Position numbers and translations under genes: made by a program
Origin: Streptomyces carminius
GTDB taxonomy: Bacteria; Actinomycetota; Actinomycetes; Streptomycetales; Streptomycetaceae
Assembly: GCF_002794255.1 (NCBI RefSeq)
Contig: NZ_PGGW01000066.1
Coordinates: forward strand, 1 to 64,000
Length of the DNA stretch: 64,000 nucleotides
Direction of reading: 5' to 3'
Notes under the pieces: generated by a model
What the model was told of the DNA's origin: nothing
Database searches by the model: none
What the model saw: the letters and a program-made list of their open reading frames with translations, nothing else
In this document: positions 28,770 to 37,627 of the stretch, piece after piece
Position numbering within the stretch: the first letter of the stretch is position 1
Layout of the letters: each line of letters opens with the position of its first letter

Positions 28770-29459
28770 ATGGCCCGGTCCGCCAGGTTCTCGCCCGCCC
28801 CGCGCCGGCTGCCCTCCGCGCGGTGGCTCGTCCCACCGCTGTTCCTGGTCCTCCTGCTCGCCGGATTCCTGCTGGCCGGGCAGCTTCGCCTGCTCCCGGA
28901 CCTGAGCAACCCCTTCACCACCGAGACCAAGGACCGCACGGGTCCCGCGGTGCTGAAGTCCCTGCGGGACATGAGCCGTTACGAGGGCGCCTCCGGCACC
29001 TTCCAGGTCGTCGTCGATCTGGAGAAGGACGCGAAGTTCCTGCCGGACGCGGTGCGCGGCAGCCGGACCCTGTTCATCGGCACCGGCAGCGTCGGCGCCT
29101 ATGTGGACCTCGGCGGCCTCGGCAAGGAGGCCGTCACGGTCACCGAGGACCGTGAGGGGGCGACGGTACGACTGCCGCACGCCCGGCTGGAGAAACCCGC
29201 GCTGGACGTCGAGCGTTCGTACGCGGTGATGAAGGAGCGCGGGCTGCTCGACCGGCTCGGCGACCTCTTCTCCGACAACCCGGGTGACGAGAGGGAAGTG
29301 CACAAGCTGGCGGTGGGGCGCATCGGCGAGGCCGCGAAGGAGAGCGGTCTGACGGCACGCGCCGAGCGGAACACCGAGGACATGCTGGAGAACCTGCTGC
29401 GCTCGCTGGGCTTTGAACGGGTCACCGTGTCCTTCGGCGAGCCGGGCGGACGCGGCTGA
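28770..29459 (+). CDS. DUF4230 membrane-anchored protein
   Basis: 229 residues: a basic N-terminus, one membrane helix (about residues 18-41, LVPPLFLVLLLAGFLLAGQL), then a DUF4230 domain with VLKSLRDMSRYEGASGTFQVVVDLEKD, the conserved GTGSVGAYVDLGGL and a late GFERVTVSF strand. Orientation is N-in with the domain outside. The function of DUF4230 is unknown. ATG 28770 follows GGAGGT 8 bases upstream. It stands alone and is followed by a perfect 17-bp hairpin. Confidence 0.87.
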   Translation: MARSARFSPAPRRLPSARWLVPPLFLVLLLAGFLLAGQLRLLPDLSNPFTTETKDRTGPAVLKSLRDMSRYEGASGTFQVVVDLEKDAKFLPDAVRGSRTLFIGTGSVGAYVDLGGLGKEAVTVTEDREGATVRLPHARLEKPALDVERSYAVMKERGLLDRLGDLFSDNPGDEREVHKLAVGRIGEAAKESGLTARAERNTEDMLENLLRSLGFERVTVSFGEPGGRG

Positions 29460-29494
29460 GCGCGGGCAGCCCGCCCGCCGTCGTCCGGCGCGTC

Positions 29495-29530
29495 CCGGCC
29501 CGCCGCCTCCGTCCGGAGGCGGCGGGCCGG
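29495..29530 (+). terminator. Terminator hairpin after DUF4230 gene
   Basis: A perfect 17-bp GC stem (29495-29511 with 29514-29530) with a two-base loop, 35 nt after the stop. Confidence 0.75.
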
Positions 29531-29652
29531 TTACCGTACGGCGACCGGTGACCGCGTCCGGAGTGGCACGCGCCGGAGGGCACCGGTTCGTGTTCAGTTC
29601 CGGCCGCGGGCTTGACCATGACACCGTGTGAGGCCCTGAAGTGTGAGGCACC

Positions 29653-30477
29653 ATGTTCACCATCGGAGACTTCGCCAAGCACGGCAGGGTGTCGGTCCGC
29701 ATGCTGCGGCACTACGACGCGATCGGACTGCTCCGCCCCGCCCGTACCGACCCGGCCAGCGGCTACCGCCACTACGAGGCGGGCCAGCTCGCCCGGCTCA
29801 ACCGCGTCATCGCGCTGAAGGACCTCGGCCTCACCCTCCAGCAGGTGAAGTCGGTCCTCGACGAGCGGGTGAGCACGGAGGAGCTGCGCGGGATGCTCAG
29901 GCTGCGGCGGGCGGAACTTGAGGCCGCGATGGCCGAGGCCGCCGCGCGGCTGGCCCGGGTCGAGGCGAGGCTCCGGACGATCGAGAGCGAGGGACACATG
30001 CCCGCCCACGACATCGTGGTCAAAAGCGTTCCCCCCGTCCGGGTGGCCGAGCTGAGCGGCATCGCCGACAGCTACGAACCCGAGGACATCACCCCGGTCA
30101 TCCAGCCGCTCTACGAGGAGCTGTACCGCCGCCTGGAGCGTGCGGGCATCACCCCCTCCGGGCCGGGCATCGCCTACTACGAGAGTGCCCCGGACCGGGA
30201 GGGGGCGGTGGTCGTGCACGCCGGCCTGACGGTCACGGCGGCTCTCGGCGGCGGCCACGACTTCGAGATCGTGGACCTGCCCGGCATCGAGCGTGCCGCC
30301 ACCGTCGTCCACCGCGGCTCCATGGACGACGTCCTGCCCACCGCCCAGGCGCTGGCCCGCTGGGTGGAGGGGAACGGCTACCGCTCGGCCGGCTACGCGC
30401 GGGAGCTGTACCTGGAGGTCCCCGAGGACAAGGGTAAGTGGGTGACCGAGCTCCAGGAGCCGATCGTCCCGGCCTGA
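29653..30477 (+). CDS. MerR-family regulator with GyrI-like effector domain
   Basis: 274 residues. MerR helix-turn-helix (TIGDFAKHGRVSVRMLRHYDAIGLLRP) followed by a long coiled coil (about 75-118) and a GyrI-like/AraC-effector-binding domain (about 122-272, ending in YLEVPED). The build is like BmrR and similar multidrug-sensing activators. No transporter gene lies next to it, so the target is unknown. Confidence 0.9.
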   Translation: MFTIGDFAKHGRVSVRMLRHYDAIGLLRPARTDPASGYRHYEAGQLARLNRVIALKDLGLTLQQVKSVLDERVSTEELRGMLRLRRAELEAAMAEAAARLARVEARLRTIESEGHMPAHDIVVKSVPPVRVAELSGIADSYEPEDITPVIQPLYEELYRRLERAGITPSGPGIAYYESAPDREGAVVVHAGLTVTAALGGGHDFEIVDLPGIERAATVVHRGSMDDVLPTAQALARWVEGNGYRSAGYARELYLEVPEDKGKWVTELQEPIVPA

Positions 30478-30801
30478 CCGCCCGGCGCCGCGGCGTGCCG
30501 TCCGGGGACCTGCCACCGGGCAGGTCCCCGGACGGCACCGGGCGCCCGTCCGGCGGCGCTCTCGCGGCAGGTACCGGACCGGGCGGCCATCCGACCGCGC
30601 AAAGCCGCCTCCCGCTCCGGGGGCGGAACGGTGGTGCGGGGATCACACCGGTGGGGAGCGCGTCACCGCTCTCCGGGGCGCCACCGCACATACCGAGGCA
30701 GTCATCCCCGGGGGCCGGGCCGGGACGGCGCCGGGAGACGATGACTTTTCCCTGCCCGGCCGGTCTGCCCCGGTGGAACCCCCTATGACAGGAGGCGGGC
30801 C
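30478..30801. other. 324-bp gap with a terminator
   Basis: Holds the 20-bp hairpin at 30495-30538 and then a stretch leading to the STAS gene. No gene is seen. Confidence 0.6.
30495..30538 (+). terminator. Terminator hairpin after MerR gene
   Basis: A perfect 20-bp stem (30495-30514 with 30519-30538) and a 4-nt loop, 18 nt after the MerR stop. Confidence 0.8.
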
Positions 30802-31338
30802 TTGGCGAGGCGTGACGAACAGCGGGCCGGGCGGCGGACCGGACCATGGACCGGGCGGCGTGGGCACCGGGCGGGACGCGCCGGGCCGGAGCCGGCCGTA
30901 CTCGTGCTCGCGGCCGACCGGCCCGTCACCCGTGCCGACATACCCCGGCTGTGCGAGCGGCTGCACCGGCTGCTGGAGGGCACCCGTACCGGCCCCGTCA
31001 CCGTCGAGGCGGGCGAGCACTGTGCGGCGGATCTGGTCACGGTCGAGGCACTGGCCCGGCTGCGGCTCACCGCCCAGCGGCTCGGCCGCGGTCTCCGGCT
31101 GGCCCACGCCGACGGCGCGCTGTGGTCCCTCCTGGCCTGGGCGGGCCTGGAGGGGCAGCTGTCCGGCCTCCCGGCGGAGGCTCCGCGCGGGGCTCCGGGC
31201 GGGGCTCCGGACAGGGCTCCGGACGGGCGGCCGGGACCGGGCGGCTCAGCGGGGGCCGAGCCGCGGCGGCAGGCCGAACAGCGGGAACAGCCTGGCGGTG
31301 TCCAGGAACGAGTTGAGCGCGGTGACCCGCCCCCCTGA
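30802..31338 (+). CDS. STAS-domain protein (anti-sigma-antagonist-like)
   Basis: 178 residues. A basic N-terminus, then a STAS/MlaB-like domain (about 34-120; VEAGEHCAADLVTVEALARLRLTAQRLGRGLRLAHADGALWSLLAWAGL). The usual phosphorylatable Ser/Thr site is not obvious, with Asp-Leu at that place. The start is a TTG at 30802, with AGGAGG 6 bases upstream. The last about 55 residues are low complexity. The 3' 93 bp overlap the 3' end of the sigma gene on the opposite strand, giving antisense overlap of the two messages. Confidence 0.72.
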   Translation: MARRDEQRAGRRTGPWTGRRGHRAGRAGPEPAVLVLAADRPVTRADIPRLCERLHRLLEGTRTGPVTVEAGEHCAADLVTVEALARLRLTAQRLGRGLRLAHADGALWSLLAWAGLEGQLSGLPAEAPRGAPGGAPDRAPDGRPGPGGSAGAEPRRQAEQREQPGGVQERVERGDPPP

Positions 31339-32253
31339 CACCTCGACCACCTGGAGGGCCCAGGGGGTGAAGCCGCCGTCGGGGGCGGGCCGGTACTGCC
31401 CAAACCCCTGGCAGCCGTTCGCCGCGACCGGGACCAGCCGTGACCCGCGGCAGCCCGCGCCGTGCCCGACCAGCCACGCCCGTATGTCGGCATGGCCGCG
31501 CAGCCACAGCTCGTAGGGGGGCATCGACAGCGTCGCGTCGTCGTGCAGCACCGCGGTGAGCGCGTCGAGGTCGTACTCCTCGAAGGCGCGGACGTAGCGG
31601 GCCAGCAGGGCGCGCCGCTCCTCGTCCATCTCCTCCGCCCCGCCGGTGGGGGTGGCTTCGCCCGCGGCGAGAGTCGCCCGCGCCCGCTGGAGCGCGCTGT
31701 TGACCGAGGCGACCGTGGTGTCCAGCAGCTCGGCGACCTCGCTCGCCTTCCAGCTCAGCACCTCGCGCAGGATCAGCACCGCCCGCTGGCGGGGCGCCAG
31801 GCGCTGCAGCGCGGCGACGAGCGCCAGCCGCACCGACTCCCGTGCCACCGCCGTCTCGGCCGGGTCGCCCGTCCCCGGCAGGATCCGGCCGTCGGGCATC
31901 GGCTCGATCCAGGTGGCCTCCGGCAGTGCCGGGCCGGGCGGCAGCTCCGCGCTTCCGGGGGACGACAGGTCCATGGGCCGGGCGCGCCGCTGGCCGCTGC
32001 CGAGCATGTCCAGGCAGACGTTGGTGGCGATGCGGTACAGCCAGGACCGCAGCGAGGAGCGTCCTTCGAAGCGGTCCAGGGCCCGCCAGGCCCGCACCAT
32101 CGTCTCCTGCACGGCGTCCTCCGACTCGAAGGCCGAGCCCAGCATCCGGTAGCAGTAGCCGGTCAGCTCCCGGCGGTACGGCTCCAGCCGCTCCGCGGCG
32201 GGCTCGCCCGCCGCCGCGCGCCCGGTGTCCTGTGTCGTCGCGACGTGACTCAT
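31246..32253 (-). CDS. ECF sigma factor with SnoaL-like C-terminal domain (ECF56 type)
   Basis: 335 residues: sigma region 2 (YRRELTGYCYRMLGSAFESEDAVQETMVRAWRAL), region 4 (LAPRQRAVLILREVLSWKASEVAELLDTTVASVNSALQRARATL) and a SnoaL/NTF2-like domain (about 205-330). Such fused sigma factors have no classical anti-sigma factor; the extra domain controls activity. ATG 32253 has GGGGGCC upstream. The 3' end overlaps the convergent STAS gene. Confidence 0.92.
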   Translation of the reverse strand: MSHVATTQDTGRAAAGEPAAERLEPYRRELTGYCYRMLGSAFESEDAVQETMVRAWRALDRFEGRSSLRSWLYRIATNVCLDMLGSGQRRARPMDLSSPGSAELPPGPALPEATWIEPMPDGRILPGTGDPAETAVARESVRLALVAALQRLAPRQRAVLILREVLSWKASEVAELLDTTVASVNSALQRARATLAAGEATPTGGAEEMDEERRALLARYVRAFEEYDLDALTAVLHDDATLSMPPYELWLRGHADIRAWLVGHGAGCRGSRLVPVAANGCQGFGQYRPAPDGGFTPWALQVVEVSGGRVTALNSFLDTARLFPLFGLPPRLGPR

Positions 32254-32407
32254 GGAGGCCCCCTGTCGACCCTGAAACGCGCCCGGCCGGATCGGTGACG
32301 GCACGGGCGGCACACCTTCTCCGGACCCGCCGGCCGCCGGGGCGGCCGACACTGCCCAGCAAACCACCGGCCACTGACAATCGCCCCCGGAGCGGGATTC
32401 CGGCCGG

Positions 32408-33655
32408 TCAGACCTCCGCCCGGGCGGCCGCGGAGCGCCGCCGCCGACGGCGGCGGCGGGGCACCCGGAGGCGGCGCTTGAGCTCGTACAGCACCGGATG
32501 CCGGTCCCGCTCCTCCCGGGTGTAGCGGTCGAGCTCCTCCGCCAGGCGTGTGGAGCGCTTCTCCACGTCCAGTTCGTCGAGCATCCGGTCGGCCTCGGCC
32601 AGCAGGGCGCCCTGCAGATGCCACTGGCGCGGGTGCTCCTGGGTGCGGGCGAGCAGCAGGTGCGCGACCTTCTCCCGGCTGGTGCGGCCCGCCTCCATCG
32701 CCTCGGCCAGCCGGTTCTCCGCCTCCTCGGAGCTGCTGCTGAGCGGGCTGGTGACCAGGACGGCGAAGTTGTGCACCGCGTCGGCCAGGTGGTCGAACAG
32801 CTCCTCGGTCGCCGCGGCGACGTCGGGCGGGAACAGCGGTTCGTCCCTGCGGTGCGCGGCCAGGTCGGTCAGGGTCCGCGACATCGCCCTCGTCACGGCG
32901 GTGCAGATCTCCAGGGTGTCCAGACCGGTCCGCAGCACGACCCGGGACAGCAGTCCCTCCTTCACCCGGGGGTTGAGCCGCAGGCTCTCCTCGGCCTGCA
33001 CGAGCGCGTCGTCGACCCGGGTGATGTCGTTGTCCAGCCGGCGCGCCTCGTGGAGCCGGGCGGCGGCGCGGTGCACCGGGACCGGGGAGCCCAGCGGCTC
33101 GCGCATGCGCAGCAGCAGCCCGCGCACCCGTCCGGCGAGGTCCTGCAGTGCCTCCTCGGCGGGCTGCACCCACACCGGGGGTACGAACAGCAGGTTGAAC
33201 AGCAGGCCGACCGCGGCGCCGATCAGGGTCTCCAGCACCCGGCTCAGGGCCAGGTCGGTGGCCCGGGTGACCCCCAGCACCAGCATGGCGCTGATCGCGA
33301 CCTCGTTGATGAAGTCGCCCGCCCGCACCAGGTGGCCGACGACCAGTGCGGTGAGGATGAGCAGGCCCAGGCTCCACCAGCTCAGCCCCACCAGGGCGCT
33401 GAAGCCCACGGCGACCGTGACGCCCGCGACCACGGCGTTGACGCGGGTGATGCCGCTGGTGATCGTGGCGTACAGGGTGACCTGGACGACCAGCAGCGCG
33501 GTCAGCGGGGCGAGCAGCGGGGCGCGGGCGTCGGTCAGCCACAGCGCGGCCGCGTAGGCGATGGTGGCGGCGGCGGTGGAGCGCAGGGTCTGCACCACCA
33601 CGGGCTCCCTGCGCCGCTTGACCAGTTCGATCACGGGTCCGGGAACATCGGGCAC
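32408..33655 (-). CDS. FUSC/aromatic-acid-exporter-type membrane protein
   Basis: 415 residues. About six membrane helices in the first 165 residues (TIAYAAALWLTDARAPLLAPLTALLVVQVTLYATITSG and onward), then a long helical cytoplasmic part with two acidic/heptad-rich segments and an Arg cluster at the end. The layout is that of FUSC/ArAE half-size exporters. GTG 33655 is chosen since residues before it are not membrane-like. The substrate is unknown. Confidence 0.83.
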   Translation of the reverse strand: MPDVPGPVIELVKRRREPVVVQTLRSTAAATIAYAAALWLTDARAPLLAPLTALLVVQVTLYATITSGITRVNAVVAGVTVAVGFSALVGLSWWSLGLLILTALVVGHLVRAGDFINEVAISAMLVLGVTRATDLALSRVLETLIGAAVGLLFNLLFVPPVWVQPAEEALQDLAGRVRGLLLRMREPLGSPVPVHRAAARLHEARRLDNDITRVDDALVQAEESLRLNPRVKEGLLSRVVLRTGLDTLEICTAVTRAMSRTLTDLAAHRRDEPLFPPDVAAATEELFDHLADAVHNFAVLVTSPLSSSSEEAENRLAEAMEAGRTSREKVAHLLLARTQEHPRQWHLQGALLAEADRMLDELDVEKRSTRLAEELDRYTREERDRHPVLYELKRRLRVPRRRRRRRRSAAARAEV

Positions 33656-33876
33656 ACTTACGGCCTTTCCCGTCCGGGGAAGATCGACACGGGCCGTTTG
33701 TCCGTCTTTCCCGACGTACCGGCCCCGTCCGCCGCCGCGGGTGCCGGCCGGCGGGCGTGTGCGGTGGCGAAGGCACTGGTCACCCGCGCCGCACCGTTCT
33801 AGGTTGGCCCCTGGTACCCGTATCCGCACGACAAGTGCCCGCAGCCGGGCACGACGCACGGCAGGAGCAACCTCAC

Positions 33877-34692
33877 ATGGCAGACGTCTCGCCCGCCTCC
33901 GACAGGCGGGTGCCGCCGCAGATCGACACCACCGTGCCGCACTCGGCCCGGATCTGGAACTACTGGCTGGGCGGCAAGGACTACTACGAGGTCGACCGGT
34001 CGGCGGGCGACCAGTTCGCCGCCCACTTCCCCGCCATCGCCGACACCGCCCGGGCGTTCCGGGAGTTCCTGGGCCGTGCCATCCACCATCTGGCCGGTGA
34101 GGTGGGCGTCCGGCAGTTCCTGGACGTCGGCACCGGGCTGCCGACCGCCGACAACACCCACGAGGTCGCCCAGCGCGCCGCGCCCGGTGCCCGGATCGTC
34201 TACGTGGACAACGACCCCCTCGTCCTGGCCCACGCCCGCGCCCTGCTCACCTCCACCCCCGAGGGCGCCACCGACTACGTCCACGCCGACCTGCACGACA
34301 CCGACCGCATCCTGGCCGAGGCCGCCCGCACCCTGGACCTCGACGAGCCCGTCGCCCTGATCCTCAGCGGCATCCTCGGCCACCTCGCCGACCATGAGGA
34401 GGCGCTGGCGATCGTGCGGCGGCTGCTGGACCCCCTGCCGCCGGGCAGCCATCTGGTGGTCTGCGACGGCACGGACACCGACGAGGTGCTCAACGAGGCG
34501 CAGGAGCAGCACAACGAGGGCGGCGCGTCCCAGTACCACCTGCGCAGCCCCGAGCAGATCGCCGGTTACTTCGGCGGCCTGGAACTGCTGGAGCCCGGTG
34601 TGGTGCCGTGCTCGCGGTGGCGTCCGGAGACCAGCACCACCGGAGTCCTGACCGAGGCACACGCCTACAGCGGCGTGGGCCGCAAGCCGTAG
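33877..34692 (+). CDS. SAM-dependent methyltransferase (Methyltransf_19/DUF574)
   Basis: 271 residues of a family common in Streptomyces: SARIWNYWLGGKDYYEVDR near the N-terminus, the SAM-binding LDVGTGLPTADNTHEVAQ, VYVDNDPLVLAHARALL (acidic residue after the second strand) and SGILGHLAD. The substrate is not known for the family. ATG 33877 follows GGAGCAACCTC. It diverges from the FUSC gene. Confidence 0.9.
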   Translation: MADVSPASDRRVPPQIDTTVPHSARIWNYWLGGKDYYEVDRSAGDQFAAHFPAIADTARAFREFLGRAIHHLAGEVGVRQFLDVGTGLPTADNTHEVAQRAAPGARIVYVDNDPLVLAHARALLTSTPEGATDYVHADLHDTDRILAEAARTLDLDEPVALILSGILGHLADHEEALAIVRRLLDPLPPGSHLVVCDGTDTDEVLNEAQEQHNEGGASQYHLRSPEQIAGYFGGLELLEPGVVPCSRWRPETSTTGVLTEAHAYSGVGRKP

Positions 34693-34716
34693 CGGACGCC
34701 CGTCGCCGCCGGCCGA

Positions 34717-34869
34717 CCGCCGGCCGACCGCCGTCCGGCACCGCCGCGGCCCCCGGCGGCCTCCCGGACGTCCGGCGGGACCGGCCCGGCCGCCCGTACG
34801 GCCCGCGCCGGATGTCTGCGAGGCCGGGAAAGGGGTACCCGGCGGTGCCGGACGGCGGTCGGCCGGCGG
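34717..34869. repeat. 30-bp perfect inverted repeat flanking 93 bp
   Basis: Arms at 34717-34746 and 34840-34869 are exact reverse complements over 30 bp. The left arm overlaps a tandem GCCGGCCGACC pair. The spacer has no gene. It lies between the methyltransferase stop and the phosphatase start. It may form a long transcript hairpin with a 93-nt loop, or mark a small rearranged element. Confidence 0.85.
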
Positions 34870-34918
34870 CGTCCGGCACCGCCGGAGACCGGCCCAGGCG
34901 GTGAGAGGACAGCGAGGG

Positions 34919-36787
34919 ATGAACGCGACCGGCCGGACGCAGGAGCCCGGTGTCCTCCTGCGGGCGGTCTTCGAGGACCTGGGCGCCGGGGTGATCGCCG
35001 CGGACGCCACCGGCGGGGTGATCGCCGCCAATCCCCGCGCGGAGCAGCTCGTGGCCCGTCCGGCGCCGGAGATGCTCGGCCGCAACCTGCACGACCTGCT
35101 GCACCGCAACGCGGACGGCAGCGGGATCCCCCGCGAGCGGTGCCGGATGCTGCGGGTGCTCGCCGACGGCAGACCGGCCGAGGGCAGCGACGAGTACCTG
35201 CTGCGGGGCGACGGCGTCACCGTGCCGATCATCTGGTCCGCCTCCCGGCTGCGGCTGGCCGGCGAGCCGGACGGGCTCGTGCTCGTCTTCCACGACTTCA
35301 GCGTCCGCCGGGCCGCGGAGGAGCAGACGGCGGCCCACCTGGCGGCGCTGGAGACCCTGACCGCGCGGCTGACGCTGGTGGCCGAGGTCTCCAGCGTCCT
35401 CATCTCCAGCCTGGACGTCCCCGCGGTGCTGCGGCGGGTGGGACGGCTGCTGGTGCCGGAACTCGCCGACTGGACGGCGGTGGACGTCCACACCGGCCAG
35501 CCGGGCGAGGTGCGCCGGGTCGCCGTCCACAGCGGCACCGACCCGGTGTCCGCCGGGGAGCTGGAGGGCTCGCTGCCGCTCCTGCCGGAGGCGTCCGGCG
35601 CGCCCCTGGCCCGCGCGCTGCGCGGCACCCGGCCGGTCCCGGTGAGCGCCGCGGACACCGGCGGTTCCGTACGGGAGCCCGACACCCCGTTCACGGCCGC
35701 CCACCGGCAGCTCTTCGAACGGCTCGGCGGGCACAGCGCGGTCGTGGTGCCGCTGCACAGCCGCAGGCAGGTCTACGGGGCCCTGACGGCGGCCCGTACC
35801 GGGGACTCCCCGCCCTACAGCGAGGACGAGACGATGCTCCTCGCCGACATCGGCCGCCGGGCCGGGCTGGCGATGGACAACGCCCGCCTCTTCGACCAGC
35901 AGCGCCATGTGGCCGAGGCCATGCAGCGCCATCTCCTGACCCCGCTGCCGCAGGTGGACCACCTGCGGATGGCGGCCCGTTACCGGCCCGCCGAGATGGC
36001 CGCCGAGATCGGCGGGGACTGGTACGACGCCTTCCTGCTGGCCGACGGGGCCGTCACCATGGTCATCGGGGACGTGGTGGGGCACGACCTGCAGGCGGCC
36101 GCCCACATGGCCGAGGTGCGCAACATGCTGCGTGCCCTGGCCTGGGACCGGCAGGAGCCCCCCAGCCTGGTCATGCGCCGGCTGGACGAGGCCATGACCA
36201 ACACCAGCGACGCCCCCATGGCCACCGTCGTCTTCGCCCGGGTGGAGGGCGACGAGGGCGGTCCCTGGCAACTGCACTGGGTCAACGCCGGGCACCCTCC
36301 GCCGCTGCTGGCCGCCGCCGACGGCCGGACCCGCTGGCTGGAGGGCGGCCACGGCCCGCTGCTGGGCATGAGCGCGACCCTGCGGCTGGGGCTGTCCTGG
36401 CCCGACGCCCGCGAGGACCTGCCTCCGGAGTCGACGGTGCTGTTCTACACCGACGGCCTGGTGGAGAGCCGCAACCGGCCGGTCGACACCGGCATGGCCC
36501 TGCTGTGCCGGCACGCCGCCGCCCTGGCCCGCAGCGATGTGGAGGACTTCTGCGACGAGCTGCTGGAACGCATGGATCCCCGCGGCGACGACGTGGCCCT
36601 GCTCGCCCTGCGGCTGCCGCCGTACGGGGCCGGTGCCCCGGGTGACGACACTCCGCAGCCGGCGCGGGGCAGGCGCGCGCACAGCCCGGCCGACGCCTCC
36701 AGGTCGGCCCCCGGGGCCGAGGCGCTGGGCGCCGACGAGGTGCTCGCGGACGCGCCCCGGGGCACCGCCCGGCCGCCCCTGCCCTGA
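34919..36787 (+). CDS. PAS-GAF-SpoIIE protein phosphatase
   Basis: About 622 residues: a PAS domain (about 10-135, FEDLGAGVIAADATGGVIAAN), a GAF domain (about 155-330) and a PP2C/SpoIIE catalytic domain with AMQRHLLTPLP, AEIGGDWYDAFLL, VIGDVVGHDLQAAAHMAEVRN, WVNAGHPPPLL and FYTDGLVESR, plus RGDDVALLALR at the end; the acidic metal ligands are present. ATG 34919 has AGGA 9 bases upstream; GTG 34901 in the same frame is possible. The target is probably an anti-sigma antagonist of the STAS type, such as the one encoded 4 kb upstream, but this is a guess. Confidence 0.9.
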   Translation: MNATGRTQEPGVLLRAVFEDLGAGVIAADATGGVIAANPRAEQLVARPAPEMLGRNLHDLLHRNADGSGIPRERCRMLRVLADGRPAEGSDEYLLRGDGVTVPIIWSASRLRLAGEPDGLVLVFHDFSVRRAAEEQTAAHLAALETLTARLTLVAEVSSVLISSLDVPAVLRRVGRLLVPELADWTAVDVHTGQPGEVRRVAVHSGTDPVSAGELEGSLPLLPEASGAPLARALRGTRPVPVSAADTGGSVREPDTPFTAAHRQLFERLGGHSAVVVPLHSRRQVYGALTAARTGDSPPYSEDETMLLADIGRRAGLAMDNARLFDQQRHVAEAMQRHLLTPLPQVDHLRMAARYRPAEMAAEIGGDWYDAFLLADGAVTMVIGDVVGHDLQAAAHMAEVRNMLRALAWDRQEPPSLVMRRLDEAMTNTSDAPMATVVFARVEGDEGGPWQLHWVNAGHPPPLLAAADGRTRWLEGGHGPLLGMSATLRLGLSWPDAREDLPPESTVLFYTDGLVESRNRPVDTGMALLCRHAAALARSDVEDFCDELLERMDPRGDDVALLALRLPPYGAGAPGDDTPQPARGRRAHSPADASRSAPGAEALGADEVLADAPRGTARPPLP

Positions 36788-36788
36788 C

Positions 36789-36826
36789 GCCTCCGGCCGC
36801 CGGACCGGGCCACGGCGGCCGGAGGC
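36789..36826 (+). terminator. Terminator hairpin after SpoIIE phosphatase
   Basis: A perfect 14-bp stem (36789-36802 with 36813-36826) and 10-nt loop begin 2 nt after the stop. Confidence 0.75.
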
Positions 36827-36992
36827 CGGTACGGCATTCGGGTCGTGATGATGCGAGATCCCCGGGCGTGGGTGATGCTGGCATGCGAGCCGGTACATAT
36901 GAGTCCATATCGGACGAATATGGCTGCCGAGACTCCGGCTCGGTCCGTGCCGGTGAACCGGACGGCGCCACCGACGACCCGTGAGGAACATC

Positions 36993-37547
36993 GTGTCAGA
37001 ACGCAACACCTTCGCCCGGAGCCTGCACGACCTCGGCCTGGGGGCCTGGTTCGGCGGATCGCTGATGGGAGTCATCGGCCTCAACGGCGCCGCCGCCGAC
37101 GAGGACACCGCCGACCGCGACCGGGTCTCCACCAACGGCTGGGCCAAATGGACCCCGGTCAACGCCGCCGCGATCGCCGCCCACCTGATCGGCGGCACCG
37201 TCATCCTGGCGGCCAACGCCCGCCGGGTGCAGTACCAGCGCGGCGTCGACGTCTCCACCGCGGCGAAACTCGCCGCCACCGGGGCGGCGATGGCCGCGAC
37301 CGCCTACACGCGGGTCCTGGGCAAGCGCCTGGAGCGGGCCACCGAGCCGGAGCCCGGCGGCGGCGAGGGCACCGAGGACCTGATGTCCGCCGACGACGCG
37401 CGGCGTCAGATGCACATCGCCCAGTGGGCGGTCCCCGCGCTGACCGGTGTCGTGATGGTGCTCAACTCCCTCCACGGCGAGCAGCAGCGCCCGGAGGAGC
37501 AGCGGCGGGGGATCCTGCAGCGGGTCACCGGGCGCGATGTCCCCTGA
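36993..37547 (+). CDS. Conserved small membrane protein, function unknown
   Basis: 184 residues. Hydrophobic segments at about 17-32 (GLGAWFGGSLMGVIGL), 50-70 (NAAAIAAHLIGGTVILAA), 84-100 (AAKLAATGAAMAATAYT) and 143-160 (WAVPALTGVVMVLNSL). Family unknown to me, though such proteins recur in Streptomyces. GTG 36993 is preferred over GTG 36981 because GAGGA lies 6 bases before it. The stop is 80 bp before the inositol-phosphate synthase. Confidence 0.75.
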   Translation: MSERNTFARSLHDLGLGAWFGGSLMGVIGLNGAAADEDTADRDRVSTNGWAKWTPVNAAAIAAHLIGGTVILAANARRVQYQRGVDVSTAAKLAATGAAMAATAYTRVLGKRLERATEPEPGGGEGTEDLMSADDARRQMHIAQWAVPALTGVVMVLNSLHGEQQRPEEQRRGILQRVTGRDVP

Positions 37548-37627
37548 CCCGCTCCCGTTCCGTACGTCCGGCGGCGGTACCGCCGCGGCGCGGTACCGCC
37601 GGATGCCGATCCGCAGGGAGGCGAACC

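Noticed and set aside
34490-37279. 929-codon minus-strand open frame opposite the SpoIIE phosphatase
   Set aside because: Antisense shadow; the plus strand has all PP2C motifs.
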